Source: Frankia alni ACN14a
Lineage (GTDB): Bacteria > Actinomycetota > Actinomycetes > Frankiales > Frankiaceae
NCBI RefSeq assembly: GCF_000058485.1
Contig: NC_008278.1
Coordinates: 5,078,962 to 5,142,961, forward strand
DNA length: 64,000 nt
Direction: 5' to 3'
Shown: one piece after another, positions 17,296-24,929 of the stretch
Layout of the letters: each line of letters opens with the position of its first letter
Numbering within the stretch: position 1 is the first letter of the stretch
Position numbers and translations under genes: made by a program
The notes under the pieces: generated by a model
Told to the model about the DNA's origin: nothing
What the model saw: the letters and a program-made list of their open reading frames with translations, nothing else
Databases searched by the model: none

Positions 17296-17505
17296 TTGCG
17301 GCATAGCGAGAGCGGAGCGGGGCTCGTCGAGCCCGACGAGCAGCTTCGCCTGGAGATGGCGAGCGGTAGGAGCGCCCTCGCTCAGCTCCTACGAGAAGAG
17401 GTGCGCACCGCGCGGGGGACCGCGCGGGTCCGTGCCGGCTTCGAACTGGCGCTCTTCAGGCTTCTTGGCAGGCCGCGGTTCATGCAGCGGACTGTGCAGT
17501 GGTAG
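17296..17505 (+). CDS. Candidate small helical protein (69 aa)
   Basis: A TTG at 17296 is preceded six bases upstream by AAGGAG. The ORF runs to a TAG at 17503-17505 and overlaps the thioesterase start by seven bases. The predicted protein is a charged helix (EQLRLEMASGRSALAQLLRE...). I do not recognise it. Support is the good ribosome site and overlap. The alternative is that this 345-base gap is non-coding. Confidence 0.35.
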   Translation: MRHSESGAGLVEPDEQLRLEMASGRSALAQLLREEVRTARGTARVRAGFELALFRLLGRPRFMQRTVQW

Positions 17506-18494
17506 AACGCCCCACCAGGCGCGACCGAATCCCCGTACCGGTTCTGGCGGCCCTGGCCGGCGGGCATGATTCGGCCGCTGCGAACGCGGACGCGGACGCA
17601 CCGCGCTACGAGCCGGACTGGGTGCGGACCCTGTTCACCCTCCCCGAGCTGCTGCGGGTGCTCGACCTGACGCCGACGCTGCCCACGACGTCGGCGCGGT
17701 GCGTGCCGAGCGGGCACGGGGGCGTCCTCGGCGCCCAGCAGCTCGGTCAGCAGGTCGTCCTTGCCGAGCGGCTGGCGCCCGGCAAGCGGCTGCACTCCCT
17801 GCAGACGGTGTTCATGCGCGGCGGCCGCACCGATCTGCCGCTGGAGATCGACGTGGAGCGGCTCGCCGGCGGCCGGTCGGTGGAGTCGTTCGCGCTGTCC
17901 CTGCGCCAGGGTGCCGAGCAGCTCAGCCGGGCACAGGTGATGCTCGCCGCGGACGAGCCCGACTACCACCGGTTCGACTCCCCCGCCGCGGACGTCGGCC
18001 GGCCGGCCGACGCCGAACCCGTCCGCCGCGCGCTGCTGCCCTGGGAAGCGGCGATCATGCCGCGCAAGGCGTCGCGCCAGCTCGACCTCTGGACCCGCAT
18101 CCCGGACGCCCCTGACGATCCGACCGGGTGGCGGGCCCTGGTTGCCCACACCATCGAGACACTCGCGATCGCCGACGGCATGCTCAACGGCGGCATCACG
18201 CTGCCGCCCCGCGCCGAGCTACAGGCGGTCGTCCTCACCGCGACCGTCACCTACCTGGACGATCTCGACGTCCGCGACTGGCACCTCTACCGGGTCCACA
18301 CGCCGCAGGCGGCCCGCGGGCGGATTCTCGGCCGCGGTGAGCTGCGCGGCGCCGACGGCGGCCTGCGGGCGGTCTTCGACACCGTCAACCTCGTGCGGCC
18401 GCTCCGAACCCGGCCCGGCCAGGCGGTCCAGGCAGGCCAGGCGGTCCAGCCGGGCCGAGCGGGCCAGGGCTCGGCCGGGCAGGCGGGTCAGTAG
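17499..18494 (+). CDS. Acyl-CoA thioesterase (TesB-like, double hotdog)
   Basis: Up to 331 residues. Two hotdog repeats are visible. The first has GKRLHSLQTVFMRGGRTDLP followed by ERLAGGRSVESFALSLRQGA, the typical TesB substrate-tunnel strands. The second has TVTYLDDLDVRDWHLYRVHT followed by ARGRILGRGELRGADGGLRA. TesB hydrolyses acyl-CoA to free acid and CoA. The first 35 residues are poorly conserved, so the real start may lie nearer the VRTLFTLPELL segment. The last 25 residues are a Gln/Gly/Ala repeat encoded by an 18-bp tandem array. It converges on the SDR, overlapping it by seven bases, and belongs functionally with the nearby hydratases. Confidence 0.85.
   Translation: MVERPTRRDRIPVPVLAALAGGHDSAAANADADAPRYEPDWVRTLFTLPELLRVLDLTPTLPTTSARCVPSGHGGVLGAQQLGQQVVLAERLAPGKRLHSLQTVFMRGGRTDLPLEIDVERLAGGRSVESFALSLRQGAEQLSRAQVMLAADEPDYHRFDSPAADVGRPADAEPVRRALLPWEAAIMPRKASRQLDLWTRIPDAPDDPTGWRALVAHTIETLAIADGMLNGGITLPPRAELQAVVLTATVTYLDDLDVRDWHLYRVHTPQAARGRILGRGELRGADGGLRAVFDTVNLVRPLRTRPGQAVQAGQAVQPGRAGQGSAGQAGQ
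18417..18470 (+). repeat. 18-bp tandem repeat, three units, in the thioesterase C-terminus
   Basis: Units start at 18417, 18435 and 18453 (GGCCAGGCGGTCCAGGCA-like; the third is degenerate). The period is a multiple of three, so it adds a six-residue repeat (GQAVQA) without breaking the frame. Confidence 0.8.
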
Positions 18495-19348
18495 CGGCGG
18501 TTGGTGTTGCCCTGGTCGACGGGCAGGACGACGCCGCTGATCCAGCGGGCCTCGTCGCTGGACAGGAACACCACGGCCGAGGAGATGTCCTCGGGTTCGA
18601 GCCACGGCCGGCCCATCGGCATCGACGCGGCGAAGCCGTCCCGGCAGTCGTCCACCGTGGGGTTCGGCAGGTCCGGGCGGAACAGGTGGAACTGCTGGGT
18701 GTTCTCGGTGACCATCGGGGTGTTCACGGTGCCGGGCGCGATGACGTTCACCCGGATCTGGCGGTGCGCCACCTCGTTGGCCAGCGACATCGCCATCCCG
18801 ATCACGCCGTTCTTCGTGGTGACGTAGTCGGACAGGTTCGGGACGCGGTTGAGCGCCGCGCCCGAGCTGATGACGATGATCGACCCGCCCCGGCGCCCGG
18901 CCAGCAGGTGCGGGACGGATGCGGCGAGGGTGTGGAAGACGCCGGTGAGGTTGATCCCGATCACGTCGTCCCACTGCTCCGGCGGGATCTCCCACAGCCG
19001 GCGCGCGGGCGGGGAGATCCCGGCGCTCGCCACGACGATGTCCAGGCCGCCGAGTTCGCGCACGCCGGTGGCGAGCAGATCGACGATCGCCGCCCGGTCG
19101 CGCACGTCGCCCACCCGGGCGATGATCCGCCGGCCGGTCCTCTCGACCAGGGCGACGGTCTCGGCGAGCTCGTCGGCGGTGCCCAGCGGGTAGCCCATCG
19201 TCGCGACGTCGGCGGCCCGGTCGATGCCGATGATGTCCGCGCCCTCGCGGGCGAGCGCGACCGCGTGGGAGCGGCCCTGCCCGCGGGCGATCCCGGTGAT
19301 GAAGGCGACCTTGCCGGCGAGGCGTCCCTCGGCCGCGGGGGCCGTCAC
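18488..19348 (-). CDS. Mycofactocin-type SDR oxidoreductase
   Basis: About 286 residues from GTG 19348 (GGGAG upstream). The frame extends to 19507 but the extra N-terminus is low-complexity. The NAD-binding motif is FITGIARGQGRSHAVALARE. This 'GxARGQGRSHA' form is what I know from SDRs with tightly bound NAD that use mycofactocin as electron acceptor. The second strand IIGIDRA and catalytic Y-x-x-x-K (SDYVTTKNGV) are present, and the C-terminus ends PVDQGNTNRRY. Likely oxidises an alcohol in alcohol, terpenoid or steroid catabolism. No mycofactocin biosynthesis genes are in the window. Confidence 0.9.
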   Translation of the reverse strand: MTAPAAEGRLAGKVAFITGIARGQGRSHAVALAREGADIIGIDRAADVATMGYPLGTADELAETVALVERTGRRIIARVGDVRDRAAIVDLLATGVRELGGLDIVVASAGISPPARRLWEIPPEQWDDVIGINLTGVFHTLAASVPHLLAGRRGGSIIVISSGAALNRVPNLSDYVTTKNGVIGMAMSLANEVAHRQIRVNVIAPGTVNTPMVTENTQQFHLFRPDLPNPTVDDCRDGFAASMPMGRPWLEPEDISSAVVFLSSDEARWISGVVLPVDQGNTNRRY

Positions 19349-19416
19349 CGCGGCACTCCCGGCCAGGTCGTCGCCACGCGTCCCATCGTCATGGTGTCCT
19401 CCCGCTTGCGTCGTCA

Positions 19417-19458
19417 CCAGGCCGTCCACACCAGGCCGTCCACACCAGGCCGTTCGCG
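19417..19458. repeat. 14-bp tandem repeat, three units
   Basis: CCAGGCCGTCCACA occurs at 19417 and 19431, with an imperfect third unit from 19445. It lies upstream of the likely start of the SDR gene, so it would be in its 5' leader. Confidence 0.8.
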
Positions 19459-19524
19459 TCGCACCCGACCCTCCGATAGTCATATCGTTTAAATATTCGC
19501 CCGTCACCCGAAGGAGCCCCGGCG

Positions 19525-20328
19525 GTGGAAGAACCCAAGTTCGTCCGGGTCGAGATCGCTGACCGCATCGCCACGGTCACGCTCGCCCGCCCCCCGCGCA
19601 ACGCGCTGAGCGCGCCGATGATGCGCGAGATCGGGCAGGTGTTCACCGAGCTCGGCCGGGGGAACGAGGCCGCCGTCGCGATCCTCGCCTCGGACTTCGA
19701 GCGCGTCTTCTGCGCCGGCGCCGACATCACCGAGTCGGATCGCCGCTACAACCGCCGTGAGCTCCTGCCCGAGGAGAGCCTGACCGACCTGATCGATCCC
19801 GGCTCCGTCGTGCGCGGCTGCCTCGCCGGCATCCGCGACGGCGGCCTGCCCGTCGTCGCGGCGGTCGGCGGCGCGTGCGTCGGGGCCGGAGCCGCCCTGG
19901 TCGGCTGCTGTGACCTGGTCGTCCTCGCCGAGGAGGCGTTCTTCTCGCTGCCGGAGATCGACGTGGGCGTCCTCGGCGGCACCCGGCACGTGCAGCGCCT
20001 CGTCGGGCCGATGAAGACCCGCGAGATGGCGCTGACGGGCCGGCGCGTGCCCGCGGCCGAGTTCTACCGGCTCGGTGCCGCCGCCGCACTGGTGCCCCGC
20101 GCCGAGCTCGCCGACACGGCGCGCGCCCTGGCCGCGGAGGTCGCGGCGAAGAGCCCGCTGGCGCTGCGGCTGTCCAAGGAGTCGATGAACCGGGTCGAGG
20201 ACCTCCCCCTCGACGAGGGCTACCGGCTGGAGCAGGACTACACCGCGCGGGTCAGCCGCCTCGACGACGCCGGCGAGGCGCGCCGCGCCTACCTGGAGAA
20301 GCGCGAGCCGCACTGGACCTGGCGCTGA
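19525..20328 (+). CDS. Enoyl-CoA hydratase/isomerase family protein
   Basis: A 267-residue crotonase-fold protein. It starts at GTG (MEEPKFVRVEIADRIATVTL) with AAGGAG eight bases upstream. Crotonase signatures are ARPPRNALS, FCAGADITE (oxyanion-hole strand), and VAAVGGACVGAGAALVGCCD with the second oxyanion glycine. SLPEIDVGVLGGTRHVQRLVG carries the glutamate position of hydratases. Likely hydrates or isomerises a 2-enoyl-CoA. It is divergent from the mycofactocin SDR, so the two may share a regulator. Confidence 0.9.
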   Translation: MEEPKFVRVEIADRIATVTLARPPRNALSAPMMREIGQVFTELGRGNEAAVAILASDFERVFCAGADITESDRRYNRRELLPEESLTDLIDPGSVVRGCLAGIRDGGLPVVAAVGGACVGAGAALVGCCDLVVLAEEAFFSLPEIDVGVLGGTRHVQRLVGPMKTREMALTGRRVPAAEFYRLGAAAALVPRAELADTARALAAEVAAKSPLALRLSKESMNRVEDLPLDEGYRLEQDYTARVSRLDDAGEARRAYLEKREPHWTWR

Positions 20329-20339
20329 CGCTGTTCACC

Positions 20340-20412
20340 GGGCGCCGCCGCAGTGACTCGGCGGCGCCGCCGCAACTCGGTGGCGCCGCAGCAACAACGC
20401 GGCGGCGCCGCC
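20340..20412. repeat. GC palindromes between converging genes
   Basis: GGCGGCGCCGCC, a perfect 12-bp palindrome, occurs at 20360 and again at 20401, with a similar GGCGCCG core at 20341 and GGTGGCGCCGC between. The region separates the 3' ends of two converging genes. It may work as a GC-rich bidirectional terminator, although no T-run is present. Confidence 0.5.
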
Positions 20413-20422
20413 CGACGTTCGG

Positions 20423-21199
20423 TCAGGCGACGTGCCAGCCGGTGTCGGCGGCGATCTTGGCGGCGTTGACGAGCACGGCGGCGTCCGAGCACAGCCAGAC
20501 GACGACCTCGGCGATCTCCTCGGGGCGGCTGAGCCGGCGGATCGGCTGGGCCTGCTCCATCGACCGCAGCTGCTCCGGCGTCAGGTACTGGCGGGCCCGC
20601 TCGACGATCCCGGTGTCCACGTTGCCGGGCGCCACGGCGTTGACCCGGATGTTGCGCCGGGCGTACTGCAGGGCGGCGGCCGTGGTCAGGCCCACCACGC
20701 CGTGCTTGCTGGCCGTGTACCCGATGTCGGCGACGTTGCCCTTGTAGGTGGACTCCGACGCCACGTTGACGATGGCCCCGCCGCCGCGCTCCAGCATCCG
20801 CGGGATCTCGTACTTCAGGCACAGGAACACGCTGGTCAGGTTGGTGCGCAGGATCCGCTCCCAGAGCTGTTCCGGGTAGCTGACGACCGGATCCTGGGAC
20901 TCGACGATGCCGGCGTTGTTGTGGGCGTAGTCCAGACCCCCGTAGGTGGCGACCGTGCGGTCGACCATGTCCCGCACGGCCTCCGGCTCACCGACGTCGG
21001 CGTGGACGAACGTCGCCTGCCCGCCCGCGGCGCGGATCAGCTCGACCGTCTCCGCCCCCGTGTCCGGGTTGATGTCGGCGACGACCACCGCCGCGCCGCA
21101 CTCGGCGAACCGCCGGGCCGAGGCCCGTCCCATCCCGTAGCCGCCGCCGGTGACCAGTGCGACCTTCCCGGACATGTCGATGTGCACCGTGGCCGTCAT
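20423..21199 (-). CDS. Short-chain dehydrogenase/reductase
   Basis: A 258-residue classical SDR with VALVTGGGYGMGRASARRFA (cofactor motif), ADINPD (acidic residue after strand two, NAD preference), HNNAGI, VNVASEST with catalytic Ser, and YTASKHGVV (Tyr-x-x-x-Lys). The C-terminus lacks the usual glycine-rich VDGG and ends AADTGWHVA. A role in beta-oxidation or an alcohol dehydrogenation step with the flanking hydratases is inference. It lies 24 bases downstream of the next crotonase gene in the same direction, so they form an operon. Confidence 0.9.
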   Translation of the reverse strand: MTATVHIDMSGKVALVTGGGYGMGRASARRFAECGAAVVVADINPDTGAETVELIRAAGGQATFVHADVGEPEAVRDMVDRTVATYGGLDYAHNNAGIVESQDPVVSYPEQLWERILRTNLTSVFLCLKYEIPRMLERGGGAIVNVASESTYKGNVADIGYTASKHGVVGLTTAAALQYARRNIRVNAVAPGNVDTGIVERARQYLTPEQLRSMEQAQPIRRLSRPEEIAEVVVWLCSDAAVLVNAAKIAADTGWHVA

Positions 21200-21222
21200 G
21201 CAGGGGTCTCCTTCATCGCTGG

Positions 21223-22182
21223 TCAGGACCGTCCCACGGCGCTGGACGGGTCGAAGTCCAGCTCGGGCAGGCAGGCACCGGTGATCGCGGCCGGGTCGAG
21301 ATCGTCGGCGAGCGGGGGGAACGACGCGGGACGCTTCGCCAGGAAGCTGTCGATGCCCTCGCGGAAGTCCGGGCCGACCGCGGCGGCGGCCATCGCCCGG
21401 TAGGTGCGGCCGAGCGACGCGTCGAGCTCGCCGGTGCTGTCGGTGCGCAACTGGTGGCGGATCAGCGCCAGCGACACCGGCGAGCAGTTCGCCGCGATGT
21501 CCGCGGCATAGGCGCGCGCGGCGGGCAGGAGCTCCGCGGGGTCGACGACCCGGCTGACGACGCCGAGCTCGCGGGCCTCGTCGGCGTCGAACACCCGCGA
21601 CGACAGCAGCAGGTCTGCCGCCCGCTCCTGCCCGATGAGGCGGGGCAGCAGCCAGGTGATGCCGAACTCGCCCGCCAGCCCCCGGCGGGCGAAGGCGGTG
21701 GTGAAGCGGGCACCGCGGGCGGCGAACCGCACGTCACACAGCAGGGCCTGGACCAGGCCCATGCCGGCGCAGGCCCCGTTGACGGCGGCGATCATCGGCT
21801 TGCGCACCGACCAGGCCCGCACCGGCGAGCGGCGGCCGGTGGTGTCCATCGGCTTGCCCGCGATCTGGCCGAGCCGGCCGGTGTCGACCCCGGGGCAGAA
21901 CGTGGTGCCCGCGCCGGTGACGATCAGTACGCGGATCGCCGGGTCACGATCGGCCTGCGCGAGGACGTCGAAGTACCGGTTCTCCATCTCGGGGTTCCAG
22001 CCGTTGCGCCGCTCCGGTCGGTTCAGCGTCACCACGCCGACGCCGTCGCCGCCCACGTCGAGCAGCACCGGCCCCTCGCCCACCACCGACCGGTCCGCCC
22101 CCGCCTCGCCCGCGGGCGCCCCGCCCGCAGCCGTTCTGTCCGCGGCCGCGTTGTCCGCGGGCGTCGTCGATTCCGTCGTCAC
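21223..22182 (-). CDS. Enoyl-CoA hydratase/isomerase family protein
   Basis: 319 residues from GTG 22182, which has GGGAGG five bases upstream; the longer frame to 22311 has no such site. A 35-residue Ala-rich N-terminus is followed by the crotonase fold: TLNRPERRNGWNPEMENRYF, TFCPGVDTGRL, and AAVNGACAGMGLVQALLCDV (oxyanion holes). FARRGLAGEFGITWLLPRLIG is typical of actinobacterial enoyl-CoA hydratases, and the C-terminus contains FREGIDSFLAKRPASFPP. CPG in place of the common CAG is a small deviation. First gene of a two-gene operon with the SDR. Confidence 0.9.
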   Translation of the reverse strand: MTTESTTPADNAAADRTAAGGAPAGEAGADRSVVGEGPVLLDVGGDGVGVVTLNRPERRNGWNPEMENRYFDVLAQADRDPAIRVLIVTGAGTTFCPGVDTGRLGQIAGKPMDTTGRRSPVRAWSVRKPMIAAVNGACAGMGLVQALLCDVRFAARGARFTTAFARRGLAGEFGITWLLPRLIGQERAADLLLSSRVFDADEARELGVVSRVVDPAELLPAARAYAADIAANCSPVSLALIRHQLRTDSTGELDASLGRTYRAMAAAAVGPDFREGIDSFLAKRPASFPPLADDLDPAAITGACLPELDFDPSSAVGRS

Positions 22183-22390
22183 CGCCGCCTCCCACCTGTA
22201 GCTCTCGCGCGAGGGCCAGCATTTCCCCTCGACGGGCACAGTGTCGAGCGATGCGGCAAATTCACTAGATGCTTTAGCGATCGAGCCGTTGGCTGGGCTC
22301 TCCCAGGCCACCCCCGCGGGCTCCGCGACGCCGGTCGGCGGCGATTCCTCGCCGGCCGGTGGGCCCCGAGACGCCGCCTACGATTGCCCG

Positions 22391-22948
22391 ATGACCAGCT
22401 ATCCGTCGCAGGGGCATCCGACCGGGCCGCCCGCGCTGGTGGGCGAGGCGCACGCGTGCGCCGAGTGCGGTCTCGTCTTCTCGACGCTCACCGTGGAGGA
22501 GGTCCTGGCGCAGCTCGCGACGCTGCCGGCGCAGGTGACGCAGGCCGTCACCGCCGCCGGGCCCGACCTGCTGCGGGAGCGTCCGGCGCCCGGCACGTGG
22601 TCCGTGCTGGAGTACGCCTGCCACCTTCGGGACGTCCTCGCGACCTCCACCATCCGGCTGTACCGGGCCCGCACCGAGACCCGGCCCGTCGTCGAGCCGA
22701 TGCTCAACGACCTGCGGGCCCGCCGGTTCCGCTACAACGAGCTCGACCCGGCCGCGATCCTGGCCGAGCTCGCCGCCAACGCACACGGGCTGCGCGACGA
22801 GGCCGACCAGGTCGGGCCGCGGGACTGGGAACGGACGGTGGCACGCCTACCCGGCGAGGAGCGCACCGCCCGCTGGCTGCTCCGCAACGCGCTGCACGAG
22901 GGCGTCCACCACCTGGCCGACATCCGGCGAGGGTCAGGAGCGGCGTAG
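22391..22948 (+). CDS. DinB/maleylpyruvate-isomerase-like four-helix protein
   Basis: 185 residues from ATG 22391; an upstream extension to 22241 lacks coding character. DinB-fold features are WSVLEYACHLRDVL (first metal histidine) and ALHEGVHHLADI (two further histidines near the C-terminus). The family includes thiol-dependent S-transferases using mycothiol or bacillithiol, plus many proteins of unknown role. HACAECGLVF near the start has a Cys pair not usual in the family. It overlaps the converging TetR gene by 15 bases. Confidence 0.8.
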   Translation: MTSYPSQGHPTGPPALVGEAHACAECGLVFSTLTVEEVLAQLATLPAQVTQAVTAAGPDLLRERPAPGTWSVLEYACHLRDVLATSTIRLYRARTETRPVVEPMLNDLRARRFRYNELDPAAILAELAANAHGLRDEADQVGPRDWERTVARLPGEERTARWLLRNALHEGVHHLADIRRGSGAA

Positions 22949-23527
22949 CGCGTCGATGGCGACGTCGAGGGCCGCTTCCAGATGGGTGGTGCCGCCGGTG
23001 GACAGCAGCATGAGAACGCCGCCCTGGATGCCGGCGATCAGCGCCGCGGCGTGGGGCTCGGCGTCCAGCAGCGGGGAGATCTCGCCGGCTCGCTGCATCG
23101 CACGGATGCCGGTGACGATCTCCGCCTGCCACCGGTTCATCAGCTCCCTGACGACCGCCTGCGCGCCGGGGGTGCTGCGGCCGAGCTGCGAGACCAGGAC
23201 ACTCAGCGGGCAGTGCCGCCCCTGCTCCCGGTAACGGGCGACGACCTTGTCCCGCCACGCGAGCCACGCCGACCAGGAGGTGAGGTCGCCGAGCTGGGGT
23301 TGCTGGTCGGCGAGGACCCGGTCGGCCTCGAAGCGGGCCACGGCCAGCAGCAGCTCCTCCTTGCCGGTCGGGAAGTAGTGGAACAGCTGGCTCTTGCTGG
23401 TACCGGTGCGGGCGCGGACGTCGTCCAGCGTGGTGACGCTGACCCCACGCTCGCGGATCTCGGCTGCGGCCCCCTCGATGATCCGTTGCCGGGTCGCACT
23501 GCCCTTCGACGTCAGCCTGCTCGGCAC
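22934..23527 (-). CDS. TetR-family regulator
   Basis: A 197-residue protein. The N-terminal helix-turn-helix is clear: RQRIIEGAAAEIRERGVSVT, then LDDVRARTGTSKSQLFHYFP with TGKEEL after it. The C-terminal half is a helical ligand-binding domain with a TetR_C-like layout. It is divergent from the SDR at 23676, with an inverted repeat between them at 23552, so it probably represses that SDR and itself. Confidence 0.92.
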   Translation of the reverse strand: MPSRLTSKGSATRQRIIEGAAAEIRERGVSVTTLDDVRARTGTSKSQLFHYFPTGKEELLLAVARFEADRVLADQQPQLGDLTSWSAWLAWRDKVVARYREQGRHCPLSVLVSQLGRSTPGAQAVVRELMNRWQAEIVTGIRAMQRAGEISPLLDAEPHAAALIAGIQGGVLMLLSTGGTTHLEAALDVAIDALRRS

Positions 23528-23551
23528 GTCCGCCCCTCCCGCCGCACAATC

Positions 23552-23567
23552 TGGACTTGCGGGTCCA
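23552..23567. promoter_or_regulatory. Inverted repeat between TetR and SDR (operator candidate)
   Basis: TGGAC TTGCGG GTCCA is a 5-bp dyad with a 6-bp spacer, 25 bases upstream of the TetR start. Immediately downstream (about 23580-23619) AGATTGGGC-GCGCACCAGC is repeated twice as a direct repeat of 19-20 bp. Both lie in the 148-base divergent intergenic region where a TetR repressor would act. Confidence 0.5.
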
Positions 23568-23675
23568 ATTTATCCCGGGCAGATTGGGCCGCGCACCAGC
23601 AGATTGGGCGCGCACCAGCGGACGCCCCACGACCCCCCAGCGGTCATGCAGACCATCGCCGGAAGGAACCCCCGA

Positions 23676-24437
23676 ATGTCGACGACCACCTCACTGGCCG
23701 GACGCAGCGCGCTCGTCACCGGTTCGACCGACGGCATCGGCGCGGCGATCGCGGCCGAGCTCGCCGCGGCCGGTGCCCACGTCGTGGTCAGCGGTCGTGA
23801 CGCCGGGCGCGGCGCCGAGGTCACCCGGGTGATCGGCGCGGCGGGCGGGCGGGCCACGTTCGTCCCCGCCGACCTCGCCGCCGGTGCGCCCGCCGTGCAG
23901 GCGCTCGCCGACGCCGCCCGCGCCGCCGTCGGTGGCGTGCCGGACATCCTCGTCAACAACGCGGCGATGCTCATCACGCCGAAGCCCACCGCGGAGGTGG
24001 GCGAGGCGGTCATCACCGCCGCGCTCGCCGTCAACGTCACGGCGACGTTCCTGCTCACCGGCGCCATCGCACCCGCCATGGCGGCCCGCAGCAGCGGAGC
24101 CGTCATCAACATCGGCTCCATCAACGGCCTGGTCGGGATGGACGGGTCGGCCCTCTACAGCGCGACGAAGGCGGCCGTGCACTCGCTGACGAAGTCGTGG
24201 GCGGCCGAGTACGGCCCGGCGGGCGTGCGGGTGAACACCGTCGCCCCCGGCCCCACGCTGACCCGCCGCATCGAGCAGTACGCCGACCGCGTCGCGCCCC
24301 TGGTCGCGCGGGCCCCCTCGCGGCGGCCCAGCAGGCCGGCGGAGATCGGTCGCGTGGTGGTGTTCCTCGCCGGCGACGACGCCGCCAACATCCACGGGGC
24401 GACGCTGAGCGTCGACGGCGGCTGGTCAGCCGTCTGA
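23676..24437 (+). CDS. Short-chain dehydrogenase/reductase
   Basis: 253 residues from ATG 23676 with GGAAGGA upstream. SDR motifs: LVTGSTDGIGAAIAAELAAA, NNAAM (in place of NNAG), INIGSINGL, and YSATKAAVHS (Tyr-x-x-x-Lys). The C-terminus ends LSVDGGWSAV. The unusual INGL in the serine block keeps the catalytic serine. It is divergently paired with the TetR gene. Substrate unknown. Confidence 0.92.
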   Translation: MSTTTSLAGRSALVTGSTDGIGAAIAAELAAAGAHVVVSGRDAGRGAEVTRVIGAAGGRATFVPADLAAGAPAVQALADAARAAVGGVPDILVNNAAMLITPKPTAEVGEAVITAALAVNVTATFLLTGAIAPAMAARSSGAVINIGSINGLVGMDGSALYSATKAAVHSLTKSWAAEYGPAGVRVNTVAPGPTLTRRIEQYADRVAPLVARAPSRRPSRPAEIGRVVVFLAGDDAANIHGATLSVDGGWSAV

Positions 24438-24680
24438 CGATGCGCACCGCCGGGGCCCCCGGCCGGCTGTGCCCCGGGAGCAGAAGGAGGAAGCCTCCGC
24501 GGCGAAGAGGAGCCACGGAGGCTTCGTGATGCCGCGCCTCCCGGGCGGAAGCACGCCGCGGGCCGCGGCGGACTGTCGGGAAGGACGGAGAACGCAAAGG
24601 CGGCGTCGGGCCCGCCGGGGGCCTTCTCGGACGGAGCGGACCGCGCAGGCCGCACGGAACGCTCAGGCCACGCGGACCAC

Positions 24681-24929
24681 TCAGGCGGAGCGGAACGATC
24701 CTGCGTCGGCGTGCTCGCGCGACGAACCTCCGCGCCGCTGCGACGGGACGGCGACGGAAGTCCGAACGTCCTCGTCGCGGGTGAGGATCGCCACCATCTC
24801 CTGCCGGGTGGACGGCGAGAGCTGGGGGTCGGAAAGCAGCATCGCCACTTCGCGACGCTGGGCCCGCGCAGCGCGGTGCGAGGTGAGCGACGTACGCAGG
24901 GAGGAAACAACGGAATTCTGGGTGCGCAT
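24681..24929 (-). CDS. Small protein of unknown function (82 aa)
   Basis: AAGGAG lies five to six bases before ATG 24929. The protein (MRTQNSVVSSLRTSLTSHRA...) is helical and hydrophilic with a conserved-looking core AMLLSDPQLSPSTRQEMVAI and a disordered Arg/Ser tail. No signal peptide or membrane segment. I do not recognise a family. It stands alone, 243 bases from the SDR, with a long gene-poor stretch upstream that may hold its promoter. Confidence 0.6.
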   Translation of the reverse strand: MRTQNSVVSSLRTSLTSHRAARAQRREVAMLLSDPQLSPSTRQEMVAILTRDEDVRTSVAVPSQRRGGSSREHADAGSFRSA

